The position numbers and the translations under genes were made by a program. The notes beneath the pieces were generated by a model. It worked only from the letters and a program-made list of their open reading frames with translations, made no database searches and was not told the origin of the DNA. From an uncultured Spirochaetales bacterium (GTDB taxonomy: Bacteria; Spirochaetota; Spirochaetia; Sphaerochaetales; Sphaerochaetaceae): 64,000 nt of DNA. Numbering within the stretch: the stretch's first letter is position 1; every line of letters starts with the position of its first letter. The stretch covers positions 1 through 64,000 of the forward strand of contig CALXOO010000005.1 in assembly GCA_944390045.1 (NCBI GenBank). Direction: 5' to 3'. Of the stretch, positions 50,244 through 58,417 are shown in pieces.

Positions 50244-51266
50244 CCTGAGAGTCGTCACGCGGCCTCTGTTCACTATGATCGTGTAGAGCATGAGCTCCAG
50301 CGTCAGTGAGACTTCATCCGCAGCCGCCATTTTCACTTTCACGTCCATTCCGTCCAGGTAGCGTATGATCCGGCCGGTGTCTTCCAGCGTGTAATTGTCA
50401 GCCGCGGTCTTGAATGTGGCCTTGTCCCGCTGTGTCTTTATCCCCCTGACCGGAGCGGCAGAGGAGGAGAATGCGCTGGCATTGGAGAATGCAGCTTCTT
50501 CGCCTCCGCTTCTGATTGAGCTGAAGCTCTCCAGCAGCCTGAACTGCCTGAGAAGCACGCCTGTAAGACCAATGTGACCGTTCCTGTCGCTGTCCAGGAT
50601 TTTCTTCAGGCAGGAGAGTGACTTCGCAAGGTCCGCCCTGGCGATGCAGGCGAAGAGGGAGAAGCCGTCCTCCTCCCTGGTGTGGCTCAGATAGCTTGAT
50701 ATCTCATCCAGTCCTATCTGTCCCTTCGTTCCGGAAAGCTGGAAGAACAGGGCCAGCTGGCTGCAGGTGTTCTTCATCTCCCAGGTGTTGTTCTCAATCA
50801 TGTCCAGAATGTAGCGGATGGCATCCTGGCTTATCTGATAGCCTTCCTTCCGGAAGAAGCTCCTGATCCAGTCCTGCTTTTTGTTCTCGAACATCTCCCA
50901 GAAACTGATGACCATGTCTCTGGAAAGTGCCTTGGACAGGGCCGCAGGCAGACTGTAGGTGGTCTGGCTGGACAGGACGATCAGCGCGTTGGGGCTGTCC
51001 TTGTCCTGCACATACTTGAGTATCACGCGGTTGACTGGGCTGTCCTTCTTCAGCTCCTCGTAGTGTTTCAGCACGACAAGCGTGAAACTGGAGAAGAGAG
51101 ATGATGAGAAGAGTGACTCCTCCAGTGCTGCGGGGTCTGTGTCAAAGGCGAAGAGATTCACGACCTCCATGTCCGGATGAAGGCCTGCCAGCCTCCGTTT
51201 CTCTCCTTCAAGCCAGGCGAGCTTCTCTCCCTCCTCGGGACCCATCAGGAATCTGATCTCAGCCAT
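50193..51266 (-). CDS. holA: DNA polymerase III delta subunit
   Basis: The 357-residue protein loads the sliding clamp as part of the clamp-loader complex. The FLMGPEEGEK start and the LIVLSSQTTYSLPAALSKAL and ENNTWEMKNTCSQLALFF regions are typical of HolA, which is generally poorly conserved. It overlaps the LexA-like gene by 8 bases upstream and uvrC by 51 bases at its 3' end. Confidence 0.85.
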   Translation of the reverse strand: MAEIRFLMGPEEGEKLAWLEGEKRRLAGLHPDMEVVNLFAFDTDPAALEESLFSSSLFSSFTLVVLKHYEELKKDSPVNRVILKYVQDKDSPNALIVLSSQTTYSLPAALSKALSRDMVISFWEMFENKKQDWIRSFFRKEGYQISQDAIRYILDMIENNTWEMKNTCSQLALFFQLSGTKGQIGLDEISSYLSHTREEDGFSLFACIARADLAKSLSCLKKILDSDRNGHIGLTGVLLRQFRLLESFSSIRSGGEEAAFSNASAFSSSAAPVRGIKTQRDKATFKTAADNYTLEDTGRIIRYLDGMDVKVKMAAADEVSLTLELMLYTIIVNRGRVTTLRLERELLDNPLGHSERN

Positions 51267-51864
51267 AGAACCTCACAACTGCGTGAACTATCGCATGGAC
51301 AGTGCAGCTTTGGCAACTTATGTTGCCCATATTGTCGCATTCAGCCTGGAGGATGATCTTTGTTCCGCTGTGCAGATAGGTTCTCAGATGGAGCTTGTCG
51401 TCGCCCTCGGGGCTCGCGATCACGATCTGCCCGTTTCTTGCGTTCCGCGCCTTTCTCATCACCAGGTAGTCACCGGCCCTGATGCCGGCATTGACAAGAT
51501 TGGGGCTGCTCATTTTCAGACAGAAGTAGTCCTGTCCTGCCTCGAGTGCGAGAGCGGAGGCATTGAAGATTCCTTTCTTCCTGCGCCGGCCGCCCAGCCA
51601 TTCGTCCTCATCATACAGGTCGATGAGACTTATTCCCGGAACGTGGTCCTTCCATCCGGTGAGGAAGATTCCGCGTGCGCTGTTGCTGCGCACCGTCACG
51701 AGGTCCTTCCGCTCAAGCGCCTTGAGATGGTACCACACGCCAGTCTGGCTGATGCCGAAATGTCCGGCCATCTCCTGCAGGGTAGGGCTTGTGTTGTGCT
51801 TCGCGAAGTAGTCCTCGATGAACTCAAGCACTTCCTCCTGGCGTCTGGTGATGCCTCTGCTCAT
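51259..51864 (-). CDS. LexA-like repressor lacking recognisable autocleavage residues
   Basis: The 201-residue protein has the LexA winged helix (QEEVLEFIEDYF, SPTLQEMAGHFGIS, VWYHLKALERKDLV, about residues 8-58) and a C-terminal S24-like beta domain (AGIRAGDYLVMR, NGQIVIASPEGDD). However, the Ala-Gly cleavage site is not visible, the nucleophile stretch reads KMSSPNLVNAGI in place of xGDSMxxAGI, and the strand that should carry the catalytic Lys reads KLHLRTYL. It probably binds DNA but may not self-cleave. It overlaps ptsH by 4 bases, so SOS autoregulation from its own promoter is not evident. Confidence 0.8.
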   Translation of the reverse strand: MSRGITRRQEEVLEFIEDYFAKHNTSPTLQEMAGHFGISQTGVWYHLKALERKDLVTVRSNSARGIFLTGWKDHVPGISLIDLYDEDEWLGGRRRKKGIFNASALALEAGQDYFCLKMSSPNLVNAGIRAGDYLVMRKARNARNGQIVIASPEGDDKLHLRTYLHSGTKIILQAECDNMGNISCQSCTVHAIVHAVVRFYG

Positions 51865-52127
51865 GATCTTGTGAACCTGTTCCTGAAGAGTTCCTGGACT
51901 GCTTCCATCAGCTCCTCCTCATCTTCTCCGTCTGTCGTGCATACCAGTTCAGTCTTCCAGGTCGCACCAAGTGTGATGATTCCCATGACAGACTTTCCAT
52001 TGACCTTCATCGAGTCTCTGGAAAAGTAGATGTCGGACTTGTAGCGGGAGGCTGTCTTCACGATCTCCGTGGCCGGTCTGGCGTGTATTCCGGCGCGGTT
52101 CTCAACTGTCAGTGTCCGCTGGATCAT
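51861..52127 (-). CDS. ptsH: Phosphocarrier protein HPr
   Basis: The 88-residue protein has the phosphorylated His in NRAGIHARPA (residue about 15) and the regulatory Ser in MKVNGKSVMGI (about 46), which HprK phosphorylates. It overlaps hprK by 4 bases. No ptsI or sugar-specific EII gene is in the window. It probably links carbon supply to regulation rather than to sugar uptake alone. Confidence 0.95.
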   Translation of the reverse strand: MIQRTLTVENRAGIHARPATEIVKTASRYKSDIYFSRDSMKVNGKSVMGIITLGATWKTELVCTTDGEDEEELMEAVQELFRNRFTRS

Positions 52128-53113
52128 GTCTCGCTGTCCTCCACTTCCGTATTGTAGTACCTCTCTCTTGTGGATTCGCTCTCAAGCCAGCTCATCACGC
52201 CATGGTCGAAGTCCCGTGCCGAGTAGAATCCCTGTCCCTTCAGTCTCTCGTTGCGTGCTGCAGTCTCTATCAGGATGGGAACATTGCGCCCCGGCTTGAC
52301 CGGTATCTCGACGAAGGGCACGCGCACTCCGAGTATCTCGGTTGTCAGACTGTCTCCTATCCTGTCATAGTTCTTGCTGTCATCCCACTTTTCAAGGTGC
52401 ACGCAGAGCTGGATTTGCTTTTTCTCCCTGATCGCACCGACTCCGTACATGTTGGAGACATTTATGATTCCAAGTCCCCTGATCTCCATGTGATGGGCGA
52501 ACATCGGATTCTCCCCGCTGCCTATGAGGTATGCGTCGGAGATGTTCTTGAGCTTCACAGTGTCATCGCTGATCAGCCTGTGTCCCCTTCCGATAAGCTC
52601 GAGTGCGGTCTCGCTCTTGCCGACTCCGGCATCTCCAGTGATCAGGACGCCGATCCCGAAGACCTCGACGAGGACTCCGTGTATTGTTTCCGTGCGTGCG
52701 AAGACCTCATCGAGAATGCTGTAGGCACGTCTCGAGAAATCTGATGAGTCGAGGTCCGTGGTGAGAATGGCCATCGCATGCCGCTCCGCCATCTCGGTTA
52801 TTGCGGAAGAAGGCCTCCCGTTGTCAGTGAACACACAGCAGGGGATGGAGGTGGAGAGGATTTTCTCGACATTCTCCAGCTCATTTCTGTCCTCCAGCAT
52901 CCTGATGTAGCTCTGCTCACCCCTGCCGAAAAGCTGCAGACTGGTGTTGTTGAAGTCCACGAAGTAGCCGGACAGCGGCAGTCCGGGGCGGCTGATCATC
53001 GCGCTTGACAGCTGGCGGGACAGTCCGCTGCGCCCTGCTATGCATCTCAGCCTCAGATGATTGTGCTCTTTGAGATCGATATCCAGAAGATCGAGTACCG
53101 TGAAGTCCTTCAT
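52124..53113 (-). CDS. hprK: HPr kinase/phosphorylase
   Basis: The 329-residue bifunctional enzyme phosphorylates and dephosphorylates Ser46 of HPr. Walker A is GDAGVGKSETALEL (about residues 155-168), and the HprK signature is HHMEIRGLGIINVSNMYG (about 202-219). I use the ATG at 53113 (MKDFTVLDLL), which has TAATAT 7 bases upstream and no Shine-Dalgarno; the frame from 53170 would run through the hairpin at 53137-53159. Confidence 0.95.
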   Translation of the reverse strand: MKDFTVLDLLDIDLKEHNHLRLRCIAGRSGLSRQLSSAMISRPGLPLSGYFVDFNNTSLQLFGRGEQSYIRMLEDRNELENVEKILSTSIPCCVFTDNGRPSSAITEMAERHAMAILTTDLDSSDFSRRAYSILDEVFARTETIHGVLVEVFGIGVLITGDAGVGKSETALELIGRGHRLISDDTVKLKNISDAYLIGSGENPMFAHHMEIRGLGIINVSNMYGVGAIREKKQIQLCVHLEKWDDSKNYDRIGDSLTTEILGVRVPFVEIPVKPGRNVPILIETAARNERLKGQGFYSARDFDHGVMSWLESESTRERYYNTEVEDSET

Positions 53114-53120
53114 GTGTCGG

Positions 53121-53126
53121 ATATTA
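53121..53126 (-). promoter_or_regulatory. -10-like hexamer directly in front of hprK
   Basis: TAATAT on the minus strand ends 7 bases before the hprK ATG and follows the T-run of a terminator by two bases. Confidence 0.45.
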
Positions 53127-53128
53127 GC

Positions 53129-53159
53129 AAAAATAAGGCGGCCGGGAAAGCCGGCCGCC
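53129..53159 (-). terminator. Terminator between hpf and hprK
   Basis: GGCGGCCGG (53137-53145) and CCGGCCGCC (53151-53159) form a perfect GC stem; on the minus strand it is followed by TTATTTTTG. It ends the lpt-rpoN-hpf transcript and lies against the hprK -10. Confidence 0.85.
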
Positions 53160-53177
53160 CCAAGCGCCATGACGGCG

Positions 53178-53474
53178 TCAGATATTCATTACCTTTTCCT
53201 TCTCCTTTTTCGCGACGCTCTGGATCTTGTCGGCGATCAGCTCGATGCCCTCATACAGCTCATAGCAGTCCTGGCTGACAATTTTCTCGCTCTTCCACTT
53301 GAAGTGCAGCACTGCGTCCACGTGGTAGCCGATGCCCTTTGTTTCCCTTCTGATTGCGATATCCAGATCGTGGAGATAGTCATCTGCGAAGCCAAGTTTC
53401 TTCAGCTTCTTGTCGATGAAGTCCTTTGTCTCCTGACTTGGAACATAGTTGATGCCCCTGACTGTTAGATTCAT
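53178..53474 (-). CDS. hpf: Short ribosome hibernation-promoting factor / RaiA-like
   Basis: The 98-residue protein is the S30AE/YfiA domain alone (NLTVRGINYVPSQETKDFIDKKL start, then YHVDAVLHFKWK). It binds the small ribosomal subunit in stationary phase. AGAGGAGG precedes the ATG. Its place after rpoN and before HPr genes matches the common rpoN-hpf-pts arrangement. Confidence 0.92.
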   Translation of the reverse strand: MNLTVRGINYVPSQETKDFIDKKLKKLGFADDYLHDLDIAIRRETKGIGYHVDAVLHFKWKSEKIVSQDCYELYEGIELIADKIQSVAKKEKEKVMNI

Positions 53475-53569
53475 AGATACCTCCTCTAAAAGCCGTTTCC
53501 GGAAGCCGTCATGTTCTCTTCCGGTAATGGAATTTTACCATAGCTTGGAGGAGGGGGAAAGGAAAAAGA

Positions 53570-54961
53570 TCAGTTTCTTCTCTCAAACGAGGAGTCTATG
53601 TCGAGTTCTTTGCGGTACTTGTTCACCGTACGTCTCGCACAGCTTATTCCCTTCTGTGCCAGAATGTCGCTGATCTTCTGGTCTGACAGTGGCTTTCCGC
53701 TGTCATTCTCAAGAATGATCTTCCTGACCATTTCCTTGACCGTGTCCTTGCTCAGCATCCCGTCTCCGTCAGTGGTTTTGACTGCGGAGGTGAACAGGCT
53801 CTTCATGGGTATCACTCCCCAGTCCGTATCCACATATTTATTGCTTGTTATCCTGCTGACAGTGGCTTCGTGCACGCCGATTTCCTGGGCCACGTCCCTG
53901 AGTGTCAGCGGTCTGAGATTGCCCTGTCCGAACAGAAAGAAGGCCTTCTGCTTCACCGCAAGGACTTTCGCGACCTTTTCCAGCGTTGTGTTGCGCATGT
54001 CAATCTGGGTGATCAGCTCCTTCGCGCTCTGCAGCCTCTCCTTCAGGTACTTTGCGCCCTCTCTGTCTTCCTTCCTCCCGCTTTTTGAGAGGCTGTCTGC
54101 CATCTGCCTGTAATCCTCATCCAGAGAGAGTACCGGGATTGAGGAGGTGCACAGCCTCACGGTCAGCCTGCCGTCCTCGACCCTGATGGATACATCCGGG
54201 GCGATGTAGTGCTCCTCGGCCTTTCCCCAGGCTGAGGCCGGGTAGGGCGACAGTGACCTGAGAAAAACGAGATAGTCTTCCAGCTCATCCTTCTCAATGC
54301 CCAGGTCCTTTGCTGCGGCCTCATCCTTTCCCGATTTGATCCGGTCAAGCTCGTCATAGACGAGTCTGATGAAGATTTCCAGTTCAGATCCCTCAAGTCC
54401 CGCGGCACGTGCCTGAAGCACGAGCGACTGTCTGTAATCCTCGCAGGCGATTCCTGCCGGATCGAAGCCGTGAAGCAGTTCCAGTGCCCTGTCCTTCACG
54501 GCCAGCTGGCCGGCATTGAGCACTTCCTCAAGAGGGCGGCTGAAGAAGCCGTTTCCGTCAAGGCTGGAGATGATCGCCCTGGCGCAGTCAGCCACGTTTT
54601 CTTCACAGCCGGTGCAGCCCAGCTGCCACATGAGGTGGTCCTGCAGGGTCTCATCCTGGGTCAGAGTCCCCTCGAACCAGCCCTGATAGCTGTCAGCCGC
54701 CTCATCCGAATAAGAGGCGGAGGTGTCTGAGTAGTTATCTCTTCTGGACTCACTTCTCAGCTGGCGCGCCGTGTAGTCCTCCCAGCTCACCGTGCCCCCG
54801 TCCCGTTCCACGGCCTGGAGGGTGGGGTTCTCCAGCAGTTCTGCCTCAATCCTCTCGTTGAGCTGTGCGACAGGAAGCGTCATCAGCTGCAGTGACTGCA
54901 GCAGCTGGGTGTTGAGCTTCAGTGTCTGCTTCTGTGTGAGGACCAGGCCCTGTCCTATCAT
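53570..54961 (-). CDS. rpoN: RNA polymerase sigma-54 factor
   Basis: The 463-residue sigma factor has the Gln/Leu-rich activator region LTQKQTLKLNTQLLQSLQLM (about residues 8-27), the core-binding domain, the helix-turn-helix TLRDVAQEIGVHEATVSR (about 352) and the RpoN box ARRTVNKYR near the C-terminus. It directs transcription that needs enhancer-binding activators; none is in the window. It overlaps lptB by 4 bases. Confidence 0.95.
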   Translation of the reverse strand: MIGQGLVLTQKQTLKLNTQLLQSLQLMTLPVAQLNERIEAELLENPTLQAVERDGGTVSWEDYTARQLRSESRRDNYSDTSASYSDEAADSYQGWFEGTLTQDETLQDHLMWQLGCTGCEENVADCARAIISSLDGNGFFSRPLEEVLNAGQLAVKDRALELLHGFDPAGIACEDYRQSLVLQARAAGLEGSELEIFIRLVYDELDRIKSGKDEAAAKDLGIEKDELEDYLVFLRSLSPYPASAWGKAEEHYIAPDVSIRVEDGRLTVRLCTSSIPVLSLDEDYRQMADSLSKSGRKEDREGAKYLKERLQSAKELITQIDMRNTTLEKVAKVLAVKQKAFFLFGQGNLRPLTLRDVAQEIGVHEATVSRITSNKYVDTDWGVIPMKSLFTSAVKTTDGDGMLSKDTVKEMVRKIILENDSGKPLSDQKISDILAQKGISCARRTVNKYRKELDIDSSFERRN

Positions 54962-55695
54962 CTCTCTTCCTCTGCGAATTCGTTGCCGAAGTAGATTTCC
55001 CTTGCCAGCGGGTTGCTCACAAGCTCTTCGCTTGTTCCGGATACGATGATCTTTCCCTCACTGATTATGTGCGCGCAGGTCGTGATTGACAGCGCATCGC
55101 GCACATTGTGGTCGGTGAGCAGTATTCCGATGCCCTTCTGCGAAAGCCGTCTGACGATCTGCTTGATTTCATACACAGCCTTGGGATCTATGCCTGCGAA
55201 GGGCTCGTCCAGGAGCAGGAAACTGGGACTGGTCGCTAGTGAGCGCGCGATCTCAGTCCTGCGGCGCTCTCCGCCGGAGAGTGTATAGCCGGGCTGCCTG
55301 CGGACCCTTCCGATTCCGAAGTCCTCGATCAGCGATTCCAGCAGATCCTTCTTCTGGGCCTTGTCCAGGTCCTTCCTCGTCTGGATCACCAGCCTGATAT
55401 TGTCCTCAACGGAGAGTTTCCTGAAAATTGAACTTTCCTGGGGAAGATAGCTCAGGCCCAGGCGGCTGCGCCTGTACATCGGCATGCCGGTTATGTCTGT
55501 GTCATTGATCAGTATCCGGCCGCCGTTTGCCTTGATGAAACCGACTATCATATAGAAGGTGGTGGTCTTTCCTGCTCCGTTGGGGCCGAGCAGACCCGTG
55601 ATCTGCCCGCTCTCCATGCTGAATGACAGACCGTCGACAACAGTCTTCTTTCCGTACTTCTTCACAAGCGACTCGACTTTCAGGATCTCAGCCAT
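54958..55695 (-). CDS. lptB: LPS export ATP-binding protein
   Basis: The 245-residue ATPase has Walker A GPNGAGKTTTFYM (about residues 37-49), LSYLPQESSIFRKLSVEDNI (about 83-102), the signature LSGGERRRTEIARSL and Walker B FLLLDEPFAGIDP, the pattern of LptB. It powers extraction of lipopolysaccharide-like molecules from the inner membrane. It overlaps lptA by 8 bases. Confidence 0.93.
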   Translation of the reverse strand: MAEILKVESLVKKYGKKTVVDGLSFSMESGQITGLLGPNGAGKTTTFYMIVGFIKANGGRILINDTDITGMPMYRRSRLGLSYLPQESSIFRKLSVEDNIRLVIQTRKDLDKAQKKDLLESLIEDFGIGRVRRQPGYTLSGGERRRTEIARSLATSPSFLLLDEPFAGIDPKAVYEIKQIVRRLSQKGIGILLTDHNVRDALSITTCAHIISEGKIIVSGTSEELVSNPLAREIYFGNEFAEEER

Positions 55696-56308
55696 GGACG
55701 GTTCCTCCGATCCTTCCGGACAGGCTTATCCTCTCGCTGTCCAGATCGATTGTGATGACTGAGGCGCTGTAGTCGTCACTGTTCCAGTTAACCTGTGCTC
55801 CTCCCGAAAGCACGAGAGTGTCGGCATCACGGTCGAAGACCACGCTCTGGGCTGTTGCGCTGAGTATGCCGCTGGATGTGTTCTTGACCAGATTGACATC
55901 CATCTCCAGCTCAAGCACCTCATTGGCCATATCGAAGGTGAGTGCTCCGGCACTGGCGACCAGCTCGTTGCCGCTGTCGCTGATCTCGCACCAGGTGGAG
56001 ATCAGCAGGCGCTCGGCAGTCCTGTCATAGAAAACGCTTCCAGTCCGTATTGACAGACCTCTCTGTGAGTCAGCGGCCGTCACTGAGCCTGAACAGGTGA
56101 TTCTGTCATAGTCGTCGCCCTCAATGGTTATGGAGTCAGCGCTTATCGTGAGACTGTCCACAGTGACTTCGGCCTCTCCCGTGAGTGTCACTGAGCGCCG
56201 GCCTTCCTGCAGGCTCACTGAAGAGGAGAGTGCGGAGAAGCTTATGTCATCCGCCCAGAGCCCAGTGCAGGCCAGCAGCGCCAGCAGCAGCGTGATTGTC
56301 CGTTTCAA
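55688..56308 (-). CDS. lptA: LptA/OstA-like periplasmic protein
   Basis: The 206-residue protein has a signal peptide (about residues 1-19, ending GLWAD) and repeating short beta strands of OstA/LptA type (VSLQEGRRSVTLTGEAEVTVDSLTI, DRITCSGSVTAAD). It would form the periplasmic bridge for LPS transport. It is found by position between lptB and lptC-like genes and by the strand pattern. Confidence 0.8.
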   Translation of the reverse strand: MKRTITLLLALLACTGLWADDISFSALSSSVSLQEGRRSVTLTGEAEVTVDSLTISADSITIEGDDYDRITCSGSVTAADSQRGLSIRTGSVFYDRTAERLLISTWCEISDSGNELVASAGALTFDMANEVLELEMDVNLVKNTSSGILSATAQSVVFDRDADTLVLSGGAQVNWNSDDYSASVITIDLDSERISLSGRIGGTVHG

Positions 56309-56829
56309 TAGCTCACCTCCCCGTCATCAAGGCTGGCGATGTCAACCTGCATGCTGCGCAGATCCGCATAAAGACCGACCCCTCGCATTGCACCGCTGTC
56401 GAATGTGATGGAGAAGGCTCCATCGGTCTCGACCGTGCTGTTCGCCGTGTCAAATATAAGGTGATCGGAGGCAATCGACAAAGAGGCCGACTTGCTTTCG
56501 AGTCTCACGCTTCCTTCAAGCACCATTGTCTCTGCGTCTGTGTCTATCACGGCCCGGCCGGCACTTCCGCTTATGTCTGGCTCTCCGTCTTCGCCGTTCT
56601 GGCTGAATACGGGCGATTCCGCCTCTATCCTGTTGTCATCCATCCAGTAGGACATTCGGGCGCTTTCCATGACTACTGGCTGCCTGCCGCTCTGGCTGAG
56701 TATGTATCTGGCTCTTCCCATCTCGATGTCGCTGTGCTCGATCACGGCCGTCTGTTCTTCGACATAGGCCTCGTCGTAGACAGTGCATGAGCACAGACTC
56801 AGGATGGCAAGAAGAACCAGGATGCGCAT
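56305..56829 (-). CDS. lptC: LptC-like lipoprotein
   Basis: The 174-residue protein starts with a short lipoprotein signal (LSLCSC, lipobox at about residues 12-15) and has the beta-jellyroll pattern of LptC (ARMSYWMDDNRIEAESPVF and AVIDTDAETMVLEGSVRL). LptC is usually anchored by a transmembrane helix; here a lipid anchor is predicted. It overlaps lptA by 4 bases. Confidence 0.75.
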   Translation of the reverse strand: MRILVLLAILSLCSCTVYDEAYVEEQTAVIEHSDIEMGRARYILSQSGRQPVVMESARMSYWMDDNRIEAESPVFSQNGEDGEPDISGSAGRAVIDTDAETMVLEGSVRLESKSASLSIASDHLIFDTANSTVETDGAFSITFDSGAMRGVGLYADLRSMQVDIASLDDGEVSY

Positions 56830-57237
56830 TCACTCCTCCCCGAGCTTTTTCTCTACTGTAGGTGTGTATCTGCCCTTCGTGAAGTGGAAGTACAGTGCAG
56901 AGATCCCGAAGCCTGCAGCAAGGCCTGCAATGGCTGAGAGCAGCTGCAGTATCTCGTTCTGCGGGAAGCGGGAGTAGGCCAGCAGCATTCCTGCGAAGAA
57001 GCACAGCAGCGGAAAGATAAGTGACATCGCGGAGGCAAAGACAGTCCTGCCTGCCGGCATGGCTATCTGGACCTCATCTCCCTTTTCAAGTCTGAGACCG
57101 TGCGGGTTGAGCACTTCGAACTCGCTGTTCTTACCGCGGCAGAACGTCGAACTTTTGCAGCCCTCGCAGGCGTTTCTGTCGCAGCCTGCCGTGATCCTGC
57201 TGTCTCCTACCTCAAGTATCTTCACTTCCTTTGTCAT
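56830..57237 (-). CDS. RseC/MucC-like membrane protein
   Basis: The 135-residue protein has an N-terminal four-cysteine motif (CDRNACEGCKSSTFC, about residues 19-33) that may bind a metal or Fe-S cluster, a DEVQIAMP strand and two transmembrane helices (about 66-86 and 92-112), as in SoxR-reducing system RseC proteins. In other bacteria RseC is linked to envelope stress and to Rnf-type electron transfer. It directly precedes lptC. Confidence 0.88.
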   Translation of the reverse strand: MTKEVKILEVGDSRITAGCDRNACEGCKSSTFCRGKNSEFEVLNPHGLRLEKGDEVQIAMPAGRTVFASAMSLIFPLLCFFAGMLLAYSRFPQNEILQLLSAIAGLAAGFGISALYFHFTKGRYTPTVEKKLGEE

Positions 57238-58049
57238 TGTCTGGCCTCCGGTCTGGTGACCTTGACGTGCTCCCTGACAGTCTCAACGGAAGCGGCCAGG
57301 CCCGTGGCCTCGTCGATCCTGACCAGCAGCCCCTGGATCTGACCGTCATCCCAGGCCTCCCAGCTGCGGTTCGGAAGGGCCGTGAGGAACTTCTCGATCT
57401 CCTTGTCCGGTGCAAGTCCGCCGACAGATAGGTCTGAGCCGCAGCGTCCGTTGTCACTGATGAATGCGGTTCCTCCGGGGAGTATGGCTGCATCGGCAGT
57501 AAGCACCTTGTTGTGAGTTCCGACCACACAGGCTGTCTGTCCGTCCAGGAAATGTCCCATAGTGGCACATTCTGCCGTGGTGGTACAGTGGAACTGGACC
57601 AGCACTATGTCTGCCTCCTCCTTGAGTTTCCTGATCAGATGTCCGCACTGGACGAAGGGATTGTTGGGGGTGATGCGTGAGAAGCCGGAACAGGAGATGA
57701 GGTTCGTCACTGCCACTTTCCTGCCCTTGATCTCCAGTATCTTATATGGCTTGCCGGGGCTTGAGGCCGGGTAGTTTGCCGGGCGTATTGCGAAACTGCA
57801 CTTCGGAAGGAATTCGACGAAATCAACCTTGTAGTAGAACTTTTCCCCTCCAGTGATCAGGTCGATGCCCATGCGTGACAGCTGGATGGAATGGGCCATG
57901 CCGATCCCGAATCCGTTGGTCGTTCCCTCGGCGTTGGCTATTGTCAGGTCGACATTGTATTTTTCCTTGACCCGGCTCAGACCCTGCTTCAGGACGGCAA
58001 TGCCGGCCCGTCCCACGATCTCGCCGAGAAACAGCACGTTTAGACTCAT
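57234..58049 (-). CDS. YmdB-like metallophosphoesterase with substituted metal ligands
   Basis: The 271-residue protein matches the YmdB (TIGR00282) family in length and layout (VLFLGEIVGRAG start, CVVGTHNKVLTADAAILPGGTAF end). YmdB is a 2',3'-cAMP phosphodiesterase with ligands Asp8, Glu39, Asn40, Asn67, His68, His150, His175 and His177. Here the corresponding sites read FLGEI (Glu for Asp), ANAEGT (Gly for Asn40), TGGEKF (Glu and Lys for Asn67-His68) and GTHNKV (Lys for His177). Catalysis as in YmdB is doubtful. It heads the rseC-lpt-rpoN operon. Confidence 0.85.
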   Translation of the reverse strand: MSLNVLFLGEIVGRAGIAVLKQGLSRVKEKYNVDLTIANAEGTTNGFGIGMAHSIQLSRMGIDLITGGEKFYYKVDFVEFLPKCSFAIRPANYPASSPGKPYKILEIKGRKVAVTNLISCSGFSRITPNNPFVQCGHLIRKLKEEADIVLVQFHCTTTAECATMGHFLDGQTACVVGTHNKVLTADAAILPGGTAFISDNGRCGSDLSVGGLAPDKEIEKFLTALPNRSWEAWDDGQIQGLLVRIDEATGLAASVETVREHVKVTRPEARQ

Positions 58050-58190
58050 GAGTCCAAGATTAATTCAGATCGCCAAAAAAACCAACACGAAGCGGCCTGT
58101 GAGGCAGGAGCATGCCTCATGGAAGTGATGCCGCAATTTGGATGCAAAGTGCTTGACTATCTGCCGGAGTCTTTGCTATTGTTCGACTCG

Positions 58191-58214
58191 AAACAGGGAT
58201 CAGCTTCCTGTTTT
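58191..58214 (+). terminator. Weak hairpin with T-run upstream of the tRNA
   Basis: AAACAGG (58191-58197) pairs with CCTGTTT (58207-58213), continuing into one more T. It lies in the spacer before tRNA-Leu; function uncertain. Confidence 0.35.
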
Positions 58215-58271
58215 GTCATACTTTCCAAGGTGTGACTGCAGCGATATAACAGACTATATGATAGTCTAAGG

Positions 58272-58353
58272 GCCCAGATGGCGGAATTGGTAGACGCGCT
58301 AGCTTCAGGTGCTAGTACCGCAAGGCGTGCAAGTTCGAGTCTTGTTCTGGGCA
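58272..58353 (+). tRNA. tRNA-Leu (CAG anticodon)
   Basis: The acceptor stem GCCCAGA pairs with TCTGGGC. The anticodon arm CTAGC-TTCAGGT-GCTAG gives anticodon CAG, and the long variable arm and D-loop are of class II leucine type. The T arm contains TTCGAGT. The discriminator base is A; CCA is not encoded. Confidence 0.93.
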
Positions 58354-58417
58354 CTTTCTTTATTCAGGCGACATCGTTCTTTTTTTCGCCGGATAACAAC
58401 CGACAGGAGGGAAGGAA

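Noticed and set aside
58140-58215. Possible second tRNA suggested by GTTCGACTC
   Set aside because: The stretch folds only as the hairpin TGTTCGA/TCGAAACA and lacks acceptor, D and anticodon arms.
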